From: JAYVSZ01 sp043774925
GTDB taxonomy: Bacteria > Pseudomonadota > Gammaproteobacteria > Burkholderiales > Methylophilaceae
DNA: 64,000 nt
Reading direction: 5' to 3'
Assembly: GCA_043774925.1 (NCBI GenBank)
Contig: JAYVSZ010000040.1
Coordinates: forward strand, 29,905-93,904
The notes beneath the pieces were generated by a model. It had not been told where the DNA came from. It was given only the letters and a program-made list of their open reading frames with translations, and made no database searches. Of this stretch, positions 26,531-35,120 are shown piece after piece (position 1 is the first letter of the stretch; the number at the start of each line of letters is the position of its first letter). The translations under genes were made by a program, and so were the position numbers.

Positions 26531-27534
26531 GTAAAATTGCAGGATTTAAAATTACAGTCTTGGGCGCAGGCGCGTGGGGCACGGCGCTGGCCATGCACAT
26601 CAGCCATCAGCACAAAGTTGCGCTTTGGGCGCGCAACAGCGGCCACGTTTCTGGCATGCGCAAGGCGCGCGCCAACCCCATGTATTTGGGCGACTTTCCA
26701 TTTAACGATAATTTGCAGGTGGAAGATGATTTAGCCGCAGCGATTAAAGATGCTAATTTGATTTTGTCCGTCGTGCCCACGGCGGGCTTTCGCAACATTC
26801 TCAAAGATCTCAAAAAACTCAATTTTAATCAACCTATTATTTGGGCGCACAAAGGCCTAGAGCCGCAATCTGCCTTGCTTCCGCACGAAGTTGCGCTTGA
26901 AGAGTTAGGCGCAAATCATCAATTTGGTTCGCTTTCTGGCCCTAGTTTTGCGGCCGAGCTGGTGCGTGGCCTGCCTACTGCGGTAACGCTTGCCGCGAAC
27001 GATGCAGATTTTGCGCTGATGGCTGCGAATCTGATTCACGGCAACAATTTGCGCGTGTATAACAGCACCGATGTGGTTGGTGTTTCCGTGGGTGGCGCAG
27101 TTAAAAATGTGATGGCGATTGCCGCTGGTATTAGCGATGGCATGGGTTTTGGCAACAATGCGCGTGCCGCCATGATTACGCGCGGCTTGGCTGAAATGAC
27201 GCGCTTTGGCATGGCGCTGGGCGCAAAAACCGAAACTTTTATGGGCTTGGCGGGCGCGGGCGATTTAATTTTAACCTGCACGGGTCAATACTCAAGAAAT
27301 AGAGAGGTTGGCCTGCAGCTGGCTTCTGGCAAGGCGCTGGAGGATATTTTGCAAGGGCTGGGTCACGTTGCCGAGGGTGTGAACACTGCGCGCGAAGTAA
27401 TGCGCCGCGCCGATAAAATGAAGATTGACATGCCAATTACTTATGAAGTCAATCAAGCCTTAACGCATGGAAAATCGGCCAAAGAAGCGGTAATGGATTT
27501 ACTTGGCCGCAATCAAAAACCGGAAATATTGTAG
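26527..27534 (+). CDS. gpsA: NAD(P)-dependent glycerol-3-phosphate dehydrogenase
   Basis: GpsA makes glycerol-3-phosphate for phospholipids. The start is a TTG at 26527 that overlaps the previous stop (TTGA). The Rossmann motif is LGAGAWGTALA. The catalytic lysine lies in GGAVKNVMAIAAGI, and GLAGAGDLILTC follows. Length (335) is normal. The TAG stop lies inside an inverted repeat (27530-27602), so the final residues may reflect that insertion. Confidence 0.95.
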   Translation: MSKIAGFKITVLGAGAWGTALAMHISHQHKVALWARNSGHVSGMRKARANPMYLGDFPFNDNLQVEDDLAAAIKDANLILSVVPTAGFRNILKDLKKLNFNQPIIWAHKGLEPQSALLPHEVALEELGANHQFGSLSGPSFAAELVRGLPTAVTLAANDADFALMAANLIHGNNLRVYNSTDVVGVSVGGAVKNVMAIAAGISDGMGFGNNARAAMITRGLAEMTRFGMALGAKTETFMGLAGAGDLILTCTGQYSRNREVGLQLASGKALEDILQGLGHVAEGVNTAREVMRRADKMKIDMPITYEVNQALTHGKSAKEAVMDLLGRNQKPEIL

Positions 27535-27602
27535 GAGCGCAATTTATTGCGCGATGCTTAGTTTTTAACCGTATGTTTCGCGCAATAAATTGCGCTCCTA
27601 CA
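27530..27602. repeat. Perfect 25-bp inverted repeat between gpsA and trmL
   Basis: The arms 27530-27554 (beginning TGTAGGAGCGCAATTTATTG) and 27578-27602 are exact reverse complements around a 23-nt centre. Each arm also contains the smaller palindrome GCGCAATTTATTGCGC. It resembles a REP/BIME but differs from the REP at 4223-4321. The TAG stops of both convergent genes (gpsA at 27532, trmL at 27598) are part of the arms. It can act as a terminator for both genes. Confidence 0.9.
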
Positions 27603-28062
27603 TACCACCCGTAAAGCCAATCTGTCGCCAAGCTTCGTACAACAAAACCGCGGCGCTATTCGACAAATTCAAGCTTCTACTTTCTGCCAACATTGGCAAA
27701 CGCAATCTAAATGCTGGCGAAAATTCATTACGAATTTCTTCAGGCAGGCCGCGCGTTTCTGGGCCAAACACAAACACATCTTCATCTGCAAATTTGGTTT
27801 CGCTATAGCGCGCGCTACCTTTGGTGGTCAGCGCAAACATGCGCTTGCCAGCCAACGCAGCTTTGCAATCTGCCCAATTTTTATGCACTTGTAAGGCTGC
27901 GTATTCGTGGTAATCCAGCCCTGCGCGCTTTAATTGTTTATCCTGCAAGCTAAAACCAAGCGGCTCAACCAAGTGTAATTGCGCGCCCGTGTTGGCGCAC
28001 AGGCGAATAATATTACCCGTATTGGGCGGAATTTCGGGTTCGAATAACACAATGTGGAACAT
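27598..28062 (-). CDS. trmL: tRNA (cytidine/uridine-2'-O)-methyltransferase TrmL
   Basis: TrmL methylates the wobble ribose of tRNA-Leu isoacceptors. The 154-residue SPOUT protein has FEPEIPPNTGNIIRLCANTG at the start, FGPETRGLPEEI and LPMLAESRSLNLSNSAAV, the knotted SAM site. Its stop comes from the inverted repeat shared with gpsA. In E. coli the same block continues gpsA-cysE-trmL; cysE is not here. Confidence 0.94.
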   Translation of the reverse strand: MFHIVLFEPEIPPNTGNIIRLCANTGAQLHLVEPLGFSLQDKQLKRAGLDYHEYAALQVHKNWADCKAALAGKRMFALTTKGSARYSETKFADEDVFVFGPETRGLPEEIRNEFSPAFRLRLPMLAESRSLNLSNSAAVLLYEAWRQIGFTGGM

Positions 28063-28068
28063 AAGGTT

Positions 28069-29145
28069 TTATTTACAAGAAATCCATTTTTCAAATAAAA
28101 GTTTATACGCTCTTTTCTGCCAATCAACACCGTCATCTTCTTCTGGCGTTATATACCAAAAAGCTCCCAAGTACTTTACACATAACTCTTCAAAAGAATT
28201 AACTTCAAGGGGGAAGGTGTTGTCATAGGAAATATCTTCGATAACCTTTTTCAACCATTGCTTATTACCAAACTTCTCTTGCTGCAAGATTGTTTGATTT
28301 TCAATAACCCATTTTCTGAAAGACTTCTCAAACAAGTTAACTTTTTCTGAAATAGGTGTTTTGGGTTGGTAGAGAATTAAGCCTGTTTTGTTAGGATAAT
28401 ACCAAGACCAATCGTTATGAATGGTTGATTGCCAGCCTACTGTACTGGCAGCTTCAAATATTTTTTCTTGGTTTTCATCGTTTAAAACTTCTATATATGG
28501 CATAGATACTTCTGCTGAACAAAATGCCACATAGTAGTCAGTGGGTAATTTATATAGATGGAAAAATCTATAGTTATGGTCATCAAATGGCATTTGGATA
28601 TGATTATCCATAACGCCTTTTATAACCAAGCTTTCTTTAAAATCACAATAATTGAGGTCAACATTCATTCCATCTTTAATTAGAATGTCGTCAATTGGTA
28701 ATTTGTGCTCAGGTATGCCAAGCTGAAACTTATTAGCGAATAATGATGCTAACTGTTCTTTCTTGTCAGCTGCTGAAATACCATTCGCAAGTGCTGAAAG
28801 TATTTCATCTTTTAATTTGAAGGCCTCTTGAGTAAGGTTTATACCGTGATTTGAAGGCTTGATGACGCTTGTGGTAGGTTTGAATAATAAAACTGATACA
28901 TACCTGTCAATGTCGCTAGAAGGAACGGAAAACCACTCCTTACCCTTGCCTACTAGATTGTTTTTAAATGTATTTTTGATTAGCGTTTCAATCCAAGTAG
29001 CCTCTTCTTCCGAACAAGGATACTTCTTCACTAATTGAACATTTGCGTTATGCGTGTTGTAGCTGGCCATTCGCTTTTCAAAGCTGATTGTCTTACCAAT
29101 CTTGGTGTTTGTGCCGTCAGTTAATATGTAGATATGGGAAGACAT
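28069..29145 (-). CDS. T5orf172 / GIY-YIG-like nuclease-domain protein with unknown C-terminal part
   Basis: The first 85 residues fit the T5orf172 (Mug113) variant of the GIY-YIG nuclease fold: HIYILTDGTNTKIGKT, RMASYNTHNANVQ, then an acidic helix with EEEATWIETLIKNTF and GKEWFSVP. The other 270 residues are unlike anything I can name. They are rich in Trp, Tyr and acidic residues and look like a separate globular domain. The gene is clearly more AT-rich than its neighbours and lies between trmL and comF, so it is probably acquired. A defence or mobile-element role is possible but unproven. Confidence 0.65.
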   Translation of the reverse strand: MSSHIYILTDGTNTKIGKTISFEKRMASYNTHNANVQLVKKYPCSEEEATWIETLIKNTFKNNLVGKGKEWFSVPSSDIDRYVSVLLFKPTTSVIKPSNHGINLTQEAFKLKDEILSALANGISAADKKEQLASLFANKFQLGIPEHKLPIDDILIKDGMNVDLNYCDFKESLVIKGVMDNHIQMPFDDHNYRFFHLYKLPTDYYVAFCSAEVSMPYIEVLNDENQEKIFEAASTVGWQSTIHNDWSWYYPNKTGLILYQPKTPISEKVNLFEKSFRKWVIENQTILQQEKFGNKQWLKKVIEDISYDNTFPLEVNSFEELCVKYLGAFWYITPEEDDGVDWQKRAYKLLFEKWISCK

Positions 29146-29191
29146 ATATTAATCCTTGTATTGAATTATAATAAATTTATGACTTTCACTA

Positions 29192-29218
29192 GTTAACACG
29201 TAAGGCAAATGTGTTAAC
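29192..29218. repeat. Short inverted repeat between the T5orf172 gene and comF
   Basis: GTTAACAC (29192-29199) and GTGTTAAC (29211-29218) form an 8-bp inverted repeat with an 11-nt centre. It lies just upstream of the T5orf172 gene on that gene's strand and downstream of comF. It might be an operator or a junction mark. There is no T-run, so it is not a clear terminator. Confidence 0.4.
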
Positions 29219-29242
29219 CGGTAATTGTGGTAGGCCCCCACA

Positions 29243-29962
29243 TTATTTATGTGGCAACGTTCTTGCCACAACCCAGCATTCTACATGGCTTGCGCCTGCT
29301 TTTTTCAAGGTTTTTGCAAGCTCGTTCAAACTGGCGCCAGTGGTCATCACGTCATCTACAATGGCGGTGCGTTTGCCTGCTAAGTCAGCATTTACAGCAA
29401 ATGCGCCTTTGATGTTTTTAACGCGTTCTTTAAGCGGCAAGCTGGCTTGCGGTGGGGTGAGTTTTTGGCGGATTGCGCTTTTGTAATCCAATTTGTCTTT
29501 GGCAAAAAATTTAGCAATTTCCAGCGCTTGGTTAAAGCCGCGCTCCTTTATCCGCGCGTGGTGCATAGGCATGGGGATGATTAAATCAACGCAGCCTAAA
29601 TCCACTTTTTCTGCTAAAAACTGCCCGAAAGTGCGGCTTAAATGTGCGGCGTTGCCATATTTGTAGCTTTGCATCATCGCGTCAATGGGGAATGCGTAAA
29701 TAAACACGGTGCGCGTTGCATCGAAATCTGGCGCGGAATTGAGGCAACTGCCACAAATTAAACCATTTGAGCTTAAACCACATTGCGGACATGAGGTGCT
29801 TGGTGAATAAGGTAAATCGTTTAAGCATGCCTCGCAAAGCCCGTCTTTATTGGCTTCTGGCGATGCACACAAAAGGCAATTTTGTTTGAATATACGCTGT
29901 GTAAAATGGTCTAATTTTAACCGTTGATAATTTTTTAACCAGTTGTTTATATTTATTTTCAT
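29243..29962 (-). CDS. comF: ComF family phosphoribosyltransferase-like protein
   Basis: ComF proteins help take up DNA during natural competence; the biochemical step is not settled. The 239-residue protein has an N-terminal double zinc ribbon: CLLCASPEANKDGLCEAC, then CPQCGLSS and CGSC. The C-terminal part is a type I phosphoribosyltransferase fold with the PRPP motif TAIVDDVMTTGAS. It diverges from bioB. The neighbouring type IV pilus genes at 55-58 kb would serve the same uptake process. Confidence 0.88.
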   Translation of the reverse strand: MKININNWLKNYQRLKLDHFTQRIFKQNCLLCASPEANKDGLCEACLNDLPYSPSTSCPQCGLSSNGLICGSCLNSAPDFDATRTVFIYAFPIDAMMQSYKYGNAAHLSRTFGQFLAEKVDLGCVDLIIPMPMHHARIKERGFNQALEIAKFFAKDKLDYKSAIRQKLTPPQASLPLKERVKNIKGAFAVNADLAGKRTAIVDDVMTTGASLNELAKTLKKAGASHVECWVVARTLPHK

Positions 29963-30025
29963 TTTTACTTTACATGTTTTAATTTATTGATTAGCATCAC
30001 ATGGTGACTTCAATAAAGGTGCATC

Positions 30026-31045
30026 ATGCTCGAAAACGCAATAGAAACAAACCAACAAGCCATTATAAACACGGATGCGCTAAAAACTAACAAATCTTGC
30101 CACACGGACACGATAAACCGCTGGAGCGTGGCTGAAATTGAGGCTTTGTTCGATTTGTCGTTTAGCGATCTGCTGCATCGTGCACAAACCGTGCATCGCG
30201 AAAATTTTGACCCCAATGCAGTACAAATCAGTACCCTTTTATCTATTAAAACAGGTGGTTGTAGCGAAGATTGCGGTTATTGTCCGCAAGCGGCGCGCTA
30301 CCACACCGATGTTGAAGACGAGCCGTTGATGAAGCTGAACGACGTACTTGTGGCAGCTAAAGCAGCTAAAGACAGTGGCGCAAGCCGTTTTTGCATGGGT
30401 GCCGCATGGCGCAGCCCGAAACAGCGCGATCTTGACCCAGTTTTAGACATGGTGCGTGAGGTAAAGGCGCTGGGTTTGGAAACGTGTTGTACTTTGGGGA
30501 TGTTGAAGCCCGGCATGGCAGAACAGCTAAAAGACGCTGGTTTGGATTATTACAATCACAACTTAGACACCGCGCCTGAATTTTATGGCGATGTGATTAC
30601 CACGCGCACGTATCAAGATAGACTCGATACGTTGGAGCGCGTACGCGAAGCGGATATTCACGTGTGTAGCGGCGGCATTGTGGGGATGGGCGAGAGCCGC
30701 ACGCAGCGCGCTGGCTTGTTGGCGCAGCTTGCCAATATGAGTGCGCCGCCTGAAAGCGTGCCGATTAATTTGCTTACGCAAGTAGAGGGCACGCCGCTAC
30801 ACGGCACAGATGCGCTCGACCCGTTTGAATTTGTGCGCACCATCGCGGCGGCGCGTATTACCATGCCGATGAGCTTTGTGCGCCTTTCGGCAGGTCGCCA
30901 AAGCATGGATGAGGCGACGCAAGCGCTTTGTTTTATTGCCGGTGCAAACTCAATTTTTTACGGTGAAAAACTGCTGACGACTGGCAACCCTGAGGCGGAA
31001 ACCGATAAAGCGTTGTTTCAAAAGTTAGGCATTAAGCCTTTATAA
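30026..31045 (+). CDS. bioB: Biotin synthase
   Basis: BioB inserts sulfur into dethiobiotin using radical SAM chemistry. The cluster cysteines are C79, C83 and C86 in GGCSEDCGYCPQAARYHT. Other family segments are FCMGAAWRSPKQRDLD, YYNHNLDTAPEFY and SAGRQSMDEATQALC. An AAAGGTG site precedes the ATG. The N-terminus carries about 25 extra polar residues before the core, which is common. The gene opens the operon bioBFHCD; the 63-nt gap to comF must hold the promoter. Confidence 0.97.
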   Translation: MLENAIETNQQAIINTDALKTNKSCHTDTINRWSVAEIEALFDLSFSDLLHRAQTVHRENFDPNAVQISTLLSIKTGGCSEDCGYCPQAARYHTDVEDEPLMKLNDVLVAAKAAKDSGASRFCMGAAWRSPKQRDLDPVLDMVREVKALGLETCCTLGMLKPGMAEQLKDAGLDYYNHNLDTAPEFYGDVITTRTYQDRLDTLERVREADIHVCSGGIVGMGESRTQRAGLLAQLANMSAPPESVPINLLTQVEGTPLHGTDALDPFEFVRTIAAARITMPMSFVRLSAGRQSMDEATQALCFIAGANSIFYGEKLLTTGNPEAETDKALFQKLGIKPL

Positions 31046-32206
31046 ATGCTCGCTGCTTTACAACATGCGCTAGAAAAACGCAAAATTGATGGTTTGCTGC
31101 GTCAGCGACGTTTGCTAGATTCTCCGCAAGCGGAACATATCGTTGCGAATAATCAAAAATATTTGTCTTTTTGCAGTAATGATTATCTCGGACTAGCCAA
31201 TCATCCCAAGCTCATCGCCGCCATGCAAGCGGCAGCGGGCGATTCTGGCGTGGGCAGCGGCGCGTCGAATCTTATTACGGGGCATCACCGTTATCATGAT
31301 TCGCTAGAGAAACAACTTGCCAAATTTGTGCAAATGCCTGCCGCGCTTTTATTTTCAACTGGTTACATGGCGAACATCGGCGTGCTGGGCGCGTTGGCTG
31401 GGCGCGGAGATGCGATTTTTGCGGATAAGTTGAATCATGCTTGCTTAAACGATGGTAGCTATTACTCGCTGGCGGAATTTAAGCGCTTTGCACATAATGA
31501 TGTGGCTGCGCTGGAAAATTTGCTAAAAGCGAGTAAGGCGAAAAACAAGATTATCGCCGCCGATGCGGTGTTTAGTATGGATGGCGACCTCGCGCCAATG
31601 CCCGAATATTTGCAACTTTGCGAGCAATACGATGCCTATTTGTACATGGATGATGCGCATGGTTTTGGCGTGCTAGGCGCGCATGGTCAGGGCAGTTTGA
31701 GCCATTTTGGACTCAAGTCGCCGCGTATCATCATGATGGCAACTTTGGGCAAGGCCGCAGGCGTAGCGGGTGCTTTTGTGGCGGGGGAGCAAGTGGTGAT
31801 AGATTATTTGATTCAAACCGCCAAGAGTTATGTGTATAGTACGCCTGCGCCGCCAGCCTTATCTGCAACGCTGACAGAATCGATTAAATTGATTGAAAAT
31901 GGTGATGATTTGCGCGCGCATTTGCAGCATTTAATTACCACACTTAAACAAAATTTACACGTAAAAAAATGGCAACTGATGCCGTCGATAACCGCCGTAC
32001 AGCCTTTGTTGGTAGGTAGTAACCATGCGGCTATCAGGCTAAGTGAATACTTACAAGCGCAAGGAATTTTGGTGCCAGCGATTCGCCCGCCAACCGTACC
32101 AGTGAACACCGCGCGACTTAGAATTTCACTTTCTGCCGCGCATTCAGAAGCGGATGTTTTAAAATTGGCGCAAGCGATAAACCAAGCAGAGAAAGACCTC
32201 ATATGA
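31046..32206 (+). CDS. bioF: 8-amino-7-oxononanoate synthase
   Basis: BioF joins pimeloyl-ACP and alanine, with PLP, to form KAPA. The 386-residue protein starts directly after the bioB stop. The PLP lysine is K236 in MATLGKAAGVAG. Other marks are FCSNDYLGLANHP, SGASNLITGHHRYHDSLE and MDDAHGFGVLGAHGQG. The stop overlaps bioH by 4 nt. It acts after BioC and BioH in the pathway. Confidence 0.96.
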   Translation: MLAALQHALEKRKIDGLLRQRRLLDSPQAEHIVANNQKYLSFCSNDYLGLANHPKLIAAMQAAAGDSGVGSGASNLITGHHRYHDSLEKQLAKFVQMPAALLFSTGYMANIGVLGALAGRGDAIFADKLNHACLNDGSYYSLAEFKRFAHNDVAALENLLKASKAKNKIIAADAVFSMDGDLAPMPEYLQLCEQYDAYLYMDDAHGFGVLGAHGQGSLSHFGLKSPRIIMMATLGKAAGVAGAFVAGEQVVIDYLIQTAKSYVYSTPAPPALSATLTESIKLIENGDDLRAHLQHLITTLKQNLHVKKWQLMPSITAVQPLLVGSNHAAIRLSEYLQAQGILVPAIRPPTVPVNTARLRISLSAAHSEADVLKLAQAINQAEKDLI

Positions 32207-32973
32207 GTGTACATGTAGAAATAGTCGGCCAAGGAAAACCGCTGGTGATGATTCATGGCTGGGGCATGCACAGCGGCGTTTGGCAACCGCTGGTGAAGCG
32301 TCTTTCTAAAGATTATATGCTGTACTTGGTCGATTTGCCGGGCATGGGTAGCAGTCGCCCAATCGAGCCGTATCATCTGTATAACTTGGCCGATGAAGTC
32401 GCAGAAATGATTCCTGGCGTATCCGATGTTGTCGGCTGGTCGCTTGGTGGTTTGGTCGCGCAAAGCATCGCTATTCATCAGCCAGACCGTATTCGGCGCT
32501 TGGTGCTGGTGGGTTCTACGCCTTGTTTTGTAAGCAAGGCCGATTGGCAAGCTGGCGTTGACCCAGCAGATTTTAAAGAATTTGCGGACAATGTGAACCA
32601 CGATTACAAGCGCGCGGTGATGCAGTTTTTAACGCTACAATGCATGAAAGCAAGTGACGCGCGCAGCACGATACGTGAGCTGCGCAAAAGTTTTGAGCTT
32701 AAACCAACGCCGACGCAAACCACACTGCAACGCGCGCTACATATTCTGCTGGAATCGGATTTGCGCGAGGAAGTCGCCAAAATTCGCAAACCTACGCTGC
32801 TCATTCACGGCGATCGTGACACACTTGCGCCCGTGCAAGCCGCGCACTGGATGATGCAGCAATTGCCAGCAGGCTTTTTGCGCGTCATGGCAGGCGCTGC
32901 GCACGCGCCGTTTTTGTCGCATAGCGAGCAGTTTATTGATGCGCTCAATCAATTTTTAGAGCCAAACGCTTAA
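32203..32973 (+). CDS. bioH: Pimeloyl-ACP methyl ester carboxylesterase
   Basis: BioH removes the methyl group from pimeloyl-ACP methyl ester and ends the BioC-started chain. It is an alpha/beta hydrolase of 256 residues. The nucleophile is S80 in GWSLGG, the acid is in HGDRDTLAP and the histidine in GAAHAPFLSH. The HGWGMHSGVW oxyanion segment lies near the start. It is read in a unit with bioF and bioC, with overlaps of 4 and 1 nt. Confidence 0.95.
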   Translation: MSVHVEIVGQGKPLVMIHGWGMHSGVWQPLVKRLSKDYMLYLVDLPGMGSSRPIEPYHLYNLADEVAEMIPGVSDVVGWSLGGLVAQSIAIHQPDRIRRLVLVGSTPCFVSKADWQAGVDPADFKEFADNVNHDYKRAVMQFLTLQCMKASDARSTIRELRKSFELKPTPTQTTLQRALHILLESDLREEVAKIRKPTLLIHGDRDTLAPVQAAHWMMQQLPAGFLRVMAGAAHAPFLSHSEQFIDALNQFLEPNA

Positions 32974-33833
32974 TGGATGCTTATCTTTTAGACAAGGCGC
33001 GCGTGCGCGCTTCGTTCAATCGCGCCGCCAACACTTACGATGCCGCTGCTGTGCTGCAAAAGCTGGTGCGTGAGGAAATGTTAAGTCGCTTAGATTTAAT
33101 AAAAATCGCCCCACAAGCCATACTGGATGCGGGTTGTGGCACAGGACATGGCAGCTTTGCATTGCAAAAACGCTTTAAAAATGCACAAGTCATTTCGCTC
33201 GATTTAGCGCTGGGCATGCTGCAAAAAACCGAGGCACAAAGACCGATTTTGCACAAAATCTTTGGCAAAAAAGGCTTGCTTTGCGCCGATATTGAAAGCC
33301 TACCCATCGCCGATGCGCGCATGGATTTGGTGTGGTCGAACTTAGCGCTGCAATGGTGTAACAATTTGGATGCCGCGTTTAATGAGACCATGCGTGTGCT
33401 ACAGCCAAATGGCTTGTATATTTTTAGCACATTTGGGCCAGATACGCTTAAAGAGCTGCGCGCCGCGAGCAATAATGGCAATACGCATGTGAGCCGATTT
33501 ATCGACATGCACGACATTGGCGATGCGCTGACAAGAGCTGGCTTTAGCGCGCCAGTGCTGGATGTAGAACATTACACACTGACTTATGATGACGTGAAAA
33601 AGGTGATGCTAGACTTGAAAAGTATTGGCGCGCATAACGCTACACAAGGCCGTGGACGCGGTTTGGCGGGCAAAGGATTTTTACAAAATTTGGCGCTGCA
33701 ATATGAGCAGTTTAGAGCGAATGGCAAGCTGCCAGCTACGTTCGAAGTGATTTACGGGCATGCTTGGAAGCCAAGTAGAATGCGGCTCTCAGAGCATGAT
33801 TTTGCGCCCATTGAGTTTGTAAAACGCAAATAA
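32973..33833 (+). CDS. bioC: Malonyl-ACP O-methyltransferase
   Basis: BioC methylates malonyl-ACP so that fatty acid synthesis can build the pimeloyl chain. The 286-residue protein has the SAM motif ILDAGCGTGHGSFAL. The family start VRASFNRAANTYDAAAVLQ and the segment LVWSNLALQWC are also present. Its ATG overlaps the bioH stop by one base. With bioH in the same operon, the BioC-BioH route to pimelate is complete here. Confidence 0.95.
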   Translation: MDAYLLDKARVRASFNRAANTYDAAAVLQKLVREEMLSRLDLIKIAPQAILDAGCGTGHGSFALQKRFKNAQVISLDLALGMLQKTEAQRPILHKIFGKKGLLCADIESLPIADARMDLVWSNLALQWCNNLDAAFNETMRVLQPNGLYIFSTFGPDTLKELRAASNNGNTHVSRFIDMHDIGDALTRAGFSAPVLDVEHYTLTYDDVKKVMLDLKSIGAHNATQGRGRGLAGKGFLQNLALQYEQFRANGKLPATFEVIYGHAWKPSRMRLSEHDFAPIEFVKRK

Positions 33834-33842
33834 CTTTAAAAT

Positions 33843-34478
33843 ATGACAAAAAAACAGGCTTTTTTCATCACTGGAACGGACACGGGCGCTGGCAAAACTT
33901 ACGTTGCTTGCCAACTGCTGCGACATTACGCCGCGCAAGGTTTAAAAGTGGTGGGAATGAAGCCTGTGGCGGCTGGGCGCGAATTTGTGCACGGCGCTTG
34001 GGTGCATGATGACGTGCAAAAACTCATCGCCGCCAGTAATGTGGTCGCGCCAATCGAGTTCGTCAATCCCTATTCTTTTGATGAAGCCATCGCGCCGCAT
34101 ATTGCCGCTGAGAAAGTGGGGGTTGAAATAAAAATTGAGGTGATTTTGCATGCATATCAACAGCTTAGCCAAATGGCGGATGTGGTGATTGTAGAAGGTG
34201 CGGGCGGCTTTCTCGTGCCGCTAAATGATAAGGAAACGCTGGCAGATTTAGTCGCCGCGCTGCATATTCCCGTGATTTTGGTGGTCGGCATCAAGCTTGG
34301 CTGCATTAACCATACTTTGCTCACGGCGGAGGCAATTACTGCGCGCGGCCATCATTTTTATGGTTGGGTGGCGAACCAAATTGACCCAAATATGAGCGCC
34401 GCAAACGAGAATATTGCGACGCTAATAAAACGGCTGCAGACCGCGCCACTGTTTACTTATAGAGCTGATGCAGCTTGA
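33843..34478 (+). CDS. bioD: Dethiobiotin synthetase
   Basis: BioD closes the ureido ring of dethiobiotin with ATP and CO2. The 211-residue protein has the P-loop GTDTGAGKT (residues 11-19), KPVAAGRE and VVIVEGAGGFLVPLN. It lies 9 nt after bioC. Its last 26 nt overlap the end of the convergent nadD. The step before it needs BioA, which is not in this window. Confidence 0.95.
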   Translation: MTKKQAFFITGTDTGAGKTYVACQLLRHYAAQGLKVVGMKPVAAGREFVHGAWVHDDVQKLIAASNVVAPIEFVNPYSFDEAIAPHIAAEKVGVEIKIEVILHAYQQLSQMADVVIVEGAGGFLVPLNDKETLADLVAALHIPVILVVGIKLGCINHTLLTAEAITARGHHFYGWVANQIDPNMSAANENIATLIKRLQTAPLFTYRADAA

Positions 34479-35097
34479 TATAGTCAATCGCTTTTTCAGG
34501 CATCAAGTAACGCGGCGTAGCGCCGTTTTTAAACATTTCACGAATATTTGTCGATGAAATAGCCAGCGCAGTGACTTGCTGCATGTGAATAAAGCCAGCG
34601 CTTTTGCTCGCAAAATCGAGCGCATTTTCGGTGTAATGTTCGTGCAATAACACTTCCAACACTTCAGGCAATTTCGGGTGCTCGGGCGAGAGATTAGGCC
34701 GCTGTACCAGCGCAATATGACAGTAATTCAGAAGCTCCTGCCAGCGGTGCCAAGTGTCGAGCTTGATAAAAGCATCGCTGCCCATAAACAAGCAAATTGG
34801 TGATTTTTCGCCCAGTTCTTCCCGCAATGAAATCAGCGTGTCGATAGTGTACGAAGCACCTTCTCGCGACAACTCTCGGCCGTCAAATTTAAAAAGTGGA
34901 TTATCCGCAATCGCAACTTTCACCATCTCGGCACGATGCGCCGTGCTCACTTGTGGCACAGTTTTATGCGGCGGATTTGCGCTGGGAATAAAGCGCACTT
35001 CGTCGAGCTTTAGCGCATCAGCCAGCTCTTGCGCCATCCGCAAGTGACCATAATGAATAGGGTTGAATGTGCCGCCTAAAATACCAACTAACTTCAT
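34453..35097 (-). CDS. nadD: Nicotinate-nucleotide adenylyltransferase
   Basis: NadD makes nicotinic acid adenine dinucleotide in NAD synthesis. The 214-residue protein has the nucleotidyltransferase motif GGTFNPIHYGH (residues 8-18). ISSTNIRE near the C-terminus is the second phosphate-binding site. It ends with a 26-nt tail overlap with bioD. In many Betaproteobacteria rsfS follows nadD; here the bio operon takes that place. A dispersed repeat lies between it and proA. Confidence 0.94.
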   Translation of the reverse strand: MKLVGILGGTFNPIHYGHLRMAQELADALKLDEVRFIPSANPPHKTVPQVSTAHRAEMVKVAIADNPLFKFDGRELSREGASYTIDTLISLREELGEKSPICLFMGSDAFIKLDTWHRWQELLNYCHIALVQRPNLSPEHPKLPEVLEVLLHEHYTENALDFASKSAGFIHMQQVTALAISSTNIREMFKNGATPRYLMPEKAIDYIKLHQLYK

Positions 35098-35120
35098 GAA
35101 ATTTTGGTGTTTAGGATATT

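Noticed and set aside
29963..30025. BirA operator upstream of bioB
   Set aside because: I looked for the TTGTAAACC-type inverted repeat in the comF-bioB gap and found no convincing match.
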